A stretch of 64,000 nucleotides of DNA from Pseudooceanicola endophyticus (GTDB taxonomy: Bacteria; Pseudomonadota; Alphaproteobacteria; Rhodobacterales; Rhodobacteraceae). Position numbers and translations under genes: made by a program. This document shows, in pieces, positions 60,858-64,000 of the stretch (the first letter of the stretch is position 1; each line of letters opens with the position of its first letter). The notes under the pieces are model-generated. The model worked only from the letters and a program-made list of their open reading frames with translations, was not told the DNA's origin and did no database searches. Where the stretch lies: the NCBI RefSeq assembly GCF_018760365.1, contig NZ_JAHIAB010000013.1, positions 1 through 64,000 of the forward strand. The letters run 5' to 3'.

Positions 60858-62461
60858 ATGACCGATTTCGAGACGCCCCGCCTCTCCCCGCGCGACATGG
60901 CGCGCCTGCAGCAGGTCCTGCGCCGCGGGGCCTCGCGCCGCGATGTCATGAAGATGCTCGTGGCCTCGGGGATGACCATCGCCTCGGCCGGCCTTGTCGC
61001 CGGGACGGCCACCACCGCCTATGCGGAGACGCCCAAGCGCTGCGGGTGGCCGGGTCCTCCTCCTCCACCGCCGAGACGCTGGACCCCGCGCGATTCCGCA
61101 ACGGCACCGACTATTCCCGCGGCTTCATGTTCTACAACGGCCTGACCTGGCTGGACGGCAACCTGACCCCCCAGCCCGAGCTGGCGACCAAATGGTCCAC
61201 CACCGATGGCAGCGACTGGACCTTCACCCTGCGCAAGGGCGTCACCTTCCATGACGGCCGGCCCTTCACCTCGGCGGACGTGGTCTTCTCGATCAAGCGG
61301 CACAACGATCCCCAGACCGCCTCGCGCGCGCGCAGCTACACCTCCTCGATCACCGATGTCGTGGCCGATGGCGAACACGCGGTGAAGATCACCCTGAGCG
61401 AGCCGAACTACGACCTGCCGGTCATCTTCGGCACCTTCAACCTGCTGATCGTGCCCGCCGACACCACCGATTTCGATGCGGGCATCGGCACCGGCCCCTA
61501 CAAGGTCGAGAGCTTCGAGCCCGGCGTGCGCTCGCTGGCCAAGCGCAACGACGCCTACTGGAAGGAGGGCAAGCAGTTCGTCGACACGATCGAGTTCTTC
61601 GGCCTGCCCGAGGAAAGCTCGCGGTTGAACGCGCTGCGCGCCGGAGAGATCCACCTGACCACCGGGATCAACCCGCGCTCGTCCCGGCTGATCAAGATGT
61701 CCAAGAACGTCGAGCTGTTCGTGACGAAGTCCGGCACCTATTCCGACGTGATCATGCAGAAGACCGACCCGGTCATCGGCAGCGACGATTTCGCGCTTGG
61801 CATCAAGTACATGCTGCAGCGCAAGACGATCCAGAGCTCGATCTACCGCGACTTCGCCAGCCTCGGGAACGACCAGCCGATCGCGCCGACGATGAAGTAC
61901 TACGACGCCTCGATCCCGCAGCGCGCCTATGATCCGGACAAGGCCAAGTTCCACCTGAAGAAGGCCGGCGTGATCGGCAGCTCGGTGCCGCTGGTGGCCT
62001 CGGCCGGGGTCGGCAACACGCTCGACATGGCGCTGATCATGCAGCAGTCGGCCAAGGAGATCGGCCTGGAGATCGACGTCAAGCGCGTGCCCGTCGACGG
62101 CTACTGGTCCAACGTCTGGATGAAGGTGCCCTTCGGCTTCGGCACGATCACCCAGCGTCCGACCGCCGACATGATCTTCTCGCTCTGCTATGCCTCGGAC
62201 GGGGCCTACAACTCCTCGCGCTGGAAGAACGACAAGTTCGACCAGATGCTGAAGGCCGCCCGCGTCGAGACCGACGAGGAAAAGCGCGGCGCGATCTATT
62301 CAGACATGCAGCAGCTGGTGCGCGACGAGGCCGGCAGCGGCATCCCGGTGTTCTTCTCCAACATCGATGCGCGCGCCAGCTCCCTCAAGGGGCTCGAGCC
62401 GATCCCGACCGGGAACATGATGGGCTATGCCTTCGCCGAAAACGTCTGGATCGACCAATGA
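60858..62461 (+). pseudogene. Dipeptide-type ABC transporter substrate-binding protein, frameshifted after the signal
   Basis: The frame from the ATG at 60858 gives MTDFETPRLSPRDMARLQQV, then GASRRDVMKMLVASGMTIASAG and AYAETPKR, a Tat signal region. At about 61036-61045 the frame breaks: the next frame resumes with LRVAGSSSSTAETLDPARF and runs to 62461 as a family 5 binding protein (TFTLRKGVTFHDGRPFTSAD, GTGPYKVESFEPG). About 4-10 bases (one modulo three) seem to be missing, removing residues expected between PKR and LRVAG. The gene overlaps the permease start. If real, no exported protein is made; assembly error is possible. Confidence 0.85.
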
Positions 62462-63402
62462 TCCGGCTGATCCTGAAACGGCTGGTCCTGGGGGTCCTGA
62501 CGCTCTGGCTGGTGGCGACGCTGGTCTTCCTGGTCAGCGGCGCCCTGCCGGGCGACGCAGCCGCGTCGCTGCTGGGCCAGGATGCGACGCCCGCCACGCT
62601 TGCGGCCCTGCGCGCGCAGATGGGCCTCGATCAGCCCGAATTCATCCGATACTGGACCTGGCTGGGCGGCATCCTGCACGGCAACTTCGGCATCTCGCTG
62701 GCCAACGGCCAGCCGGTGGCCCAGGTGATCGCGACGCGGCTGCCGAACTCGCTGATGCTGGCGGGGCTCTCGGCGCTGGTGGCGATCCCGGTCTCCCTGG
62801 TGCTGGGCATCGCCTCGGCGATGAAGCCCAACTCGGTCTTCGACCGGCTGACGACGCTGCTGTCGATCATCGCGCTCTCGACGCCCTCGTTCCTGATCGC
62901 GACGCTCTTCGTGCTGGTGCTGTCGGTCTGGACCGGCTGGTTCCCCGCCCTGTCCAGCGTCGACCGGGTCCATTCCCTGGGCGGGCTGTTCCAGGTGATG
63001 ACCCTGCCGGTACTGGCCCTGTCGCTGTCGGTCATCGGCCAGATGGCCCGGATGACCCGGGCGATCCTGCTGCAGCAGATGAACGAACCCTATGTGGAGA
63101 CCGCCGTCCTCAAGGGCTCTTCGGGACTGCGCGCCGCCGTGCTCCATGCCCTGCCGAACGTCGCCGGGCCCATCGTCAACGCCTCGGCCCTGTCGCTGAA
63201 TGCGCTGATCTCGGGCGTGGTCTTCGTCGAGGTGATCTTCGCCTATCCCGGCCTGACCAAGCTGATGGTCGACAGCGTGTCGAACCGCGATCTGCCGCTG
63301 ATGCAGGCCTGCGCGCTGATCTTCTGCGCCGGCTTCCTGATCCTGGTCCTGATCGCCGACATCATCGCCATTCTTACCAACCCGAAGCTGAGGACCGCAT
63401 GA
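62458..63402 (+). CDS. Dipeptide-type ABC transporter permease (DppB family)
   Basis: A 314-residue permease with about six helices. It starts MIRLILKRLVLGVLTLWLVA, contains GLDQPEFIRYWTWLGGILHG and the EAA loop ETAVLKGSSGLRAAVLHALPN near residue 220. It overlaps the binding-protein stop by four bases. Confidence 0.93.
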   Translation: MIRLILKRLVLGVLTLWLVATLVFLVSGALPGDAAASLLGQDATPATLAALRAQMGLDQPEFIRYWTWLGGILHGNFGISLANGQPVAQVIATRLPNSLMLAGLSALVAIPVSLVLGIASAMKPNSVFDRLTTLLSIIALSTPSFLIATLFVLVLSVWTGWFPALSSVDRVHSLGGLFQVMTLPVLALSLSVIGQMARMTRAILLQQMNEPYVETAVLKGSSGLRAAVLHALPNVAGPIVNASALSLNALISGVVFVEVIFAYPGLTKLMVDSVSNRDLPLMQACALIFCAGFLILVLIADIIAILTNPKLRTA

Positions 63403-64000
63403 CCATGGATTCCACCGCCGTTCCGGCGCGCCCGACCCGTCGCCTGCGCCTGCCGCGCTGGCCCGTCCTGTCGCTGATCGGGGCCGTCGTCTTCCTGTTC
63501 TGGGCCATCATCGCCATCTTCGGCGATTGGCTGGCCCCCCATGACCCGGGCGCGTTCATCGACAGCTGGAACGTCCTGGGGCCGATGACCCACCAGACCT
63601 GGCTGGGCACCGACTACCTTGGGCGGGACGTGCTGTCGCGCATCATGACGGGGGCCAAGTACACCGTGGGCCTGCCCTTCGTCACCGCCGGTCTGGCGCT
63701 GTTCTTCGGCCTGCTCCTCGGTGTCGGCGCGACGCTTCTGAGCGAGCCGCTGGATACCGCGCTGTCCTGGCTGATGGACACCGTGAATTCCCTGCCCTCG
63801 ACGATCTTCGCCCTCGTGGCGGTCGCGGGCTTCGGCACCTCGATCCCGGTGCTGATCATCGTGATCACGGCGCTCTACATCCCCTCGGCCTACCGCAACG
63901 TGCGGGCGGCGGCGCTGAACGTCTCGCGGATGGAATACATCGATGCCGCCCGCGTGCGCGGCGAGGGGCACCTGCATGTCATCTTCCGGGAAATCCTGCC
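63399..64000 (+). CDS. Dipeptide-type ABC transporter permease (DppC family), partial
   Basis: The first 200 codons of a DppC-type permease cut by the right edge. After a short polar N-terminus it has WAIIAIFGDWLAPHDPGAFI, the landmark TWLGTDYLGRDVLSRIMTGA and the start of the EAA loop YIDAARVRGEGHLHVIFREI. ATPase genes probably follow outside the window. Confidence 0.92.
   Translation, partial: MTMDSTAVPARPTRRLRLPRWPVLSLIGAVVFLFWAIIAIFGDWLAPHDPGAFIDSWNVLGPMTHQTWLGTDYLGRDVLSRIMTGAKYTVGLPFVTAGLALFFGLLLGVGATLLSEPLDTALSWLMDTVNSLPSTIFALVAVAGFGTSIPVLIIVITALYIPSAYRNVRAAALNVSRMEYIDAARVRGEGHLHVIFREIL

Noticed and set aside
1-64000. tRNA, rRNA, CRISPR, insertion sequence, prophage or known riboswitch
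   Set aside because: None was recognised on either strand; repeats present are short dyads at gene borders only.

Overview
The window is GC-rich, densely packed bacterial DNA with overlapping ATGA, GTGA and TTGA starts. Its family mix (TRAP, polyamine-type, Liv-type and dipeptide-type importers, FCD-type GntR regulators, L-carnitine catabolism) suggests an alphaproteobacterium of the Rhodobacteraceae/Paracoccaceae kind. No rRNA, tRNA, CRISPR, transposase or phage gene was found. It reads as a catabolic region: seven uptake systems (one TRAP, five ABC systems complete or partial, one orphan binding protein) and two MFS carriers sit beside the enzymes they probably feed.

Layout. 1-4.1 kb: start of an IlvD/Edd dehydratase, then a TRAP operon with an extra 56-residue membrane protein, divergent from a GntR/FCD regulator over an 18/20 palindrome. 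4.3-11.6 kb: MFS carrier, 2-hydroxyacid dehydrogenase, WGR-domain protein, gamma-glutamyltransferase, a flavin oxidoreductase and an aldo/keto reductase. 11.7-26.6 kb: one long minus-strand array. In transcription order it holds a three-subunit membrane dehydrogenase (gamma subunit, GMC flavoprotein, triheme cytochrome c), a polyamine-type ABC importer without its own ATPase, acyl-CoA dehydrogenase, ADP-forming CoA ligase, CaiD-like hydratase, a BKACE enzyme, carnitine dehydrogenase fused to a thioesterase (frameshifted here), class II aldolase and an MDR reductase. The core matches a gamma-butyrobetaine/carnitine to glycine betaine route. A GntR-type regulator with two winged-helix domains lies upstream.

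28.2-39.5 kb: a plus-strand operon with two ABC ATPases (one lacks the H-loop histidine), two permeases, two SDR dehydrogenases, a Tat-exported binding protein and a polysaccharide-deacetylase-fold hydrolase resembling cyclic imide hydrolases. It is followed by a Cys-rich small protein, a CobW GTPase, a binding-protein paralogue without a signal peptide, and an asparaginase. 39.5-46.2 kb: AraC regulator, a complete Liv/urea-type ABC importer ending in a clear terminator, and an isochorismatase-like amidase. Together these suggest uptake and hydrolysis of amide or imide nitrogen compounds.

46.9-55 kb is decaying: flavin reductase, a metal-ligand-less M24 (creatinase-like) hydrolase and a polyamine-type importer, but the importer's ATPase is broken by several lesions, the divergent GntR regulator has an internal deletion, and a sugar-isomerase C-terminus survives as a remnant beside an orphan binding protein. 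55-64 kb: GNAT acetyltransferase, CsaA-like protein, MFS carrier, argininosuccinate-lyase-like C-N lyase and aldehyde dehydrogenase, divergent from a dipeptide-type ABC importer whose binding protein is frameshifted just after its signal sequence.

All functional calls come from reading the sequence and remembered family motifs; no database search was run.
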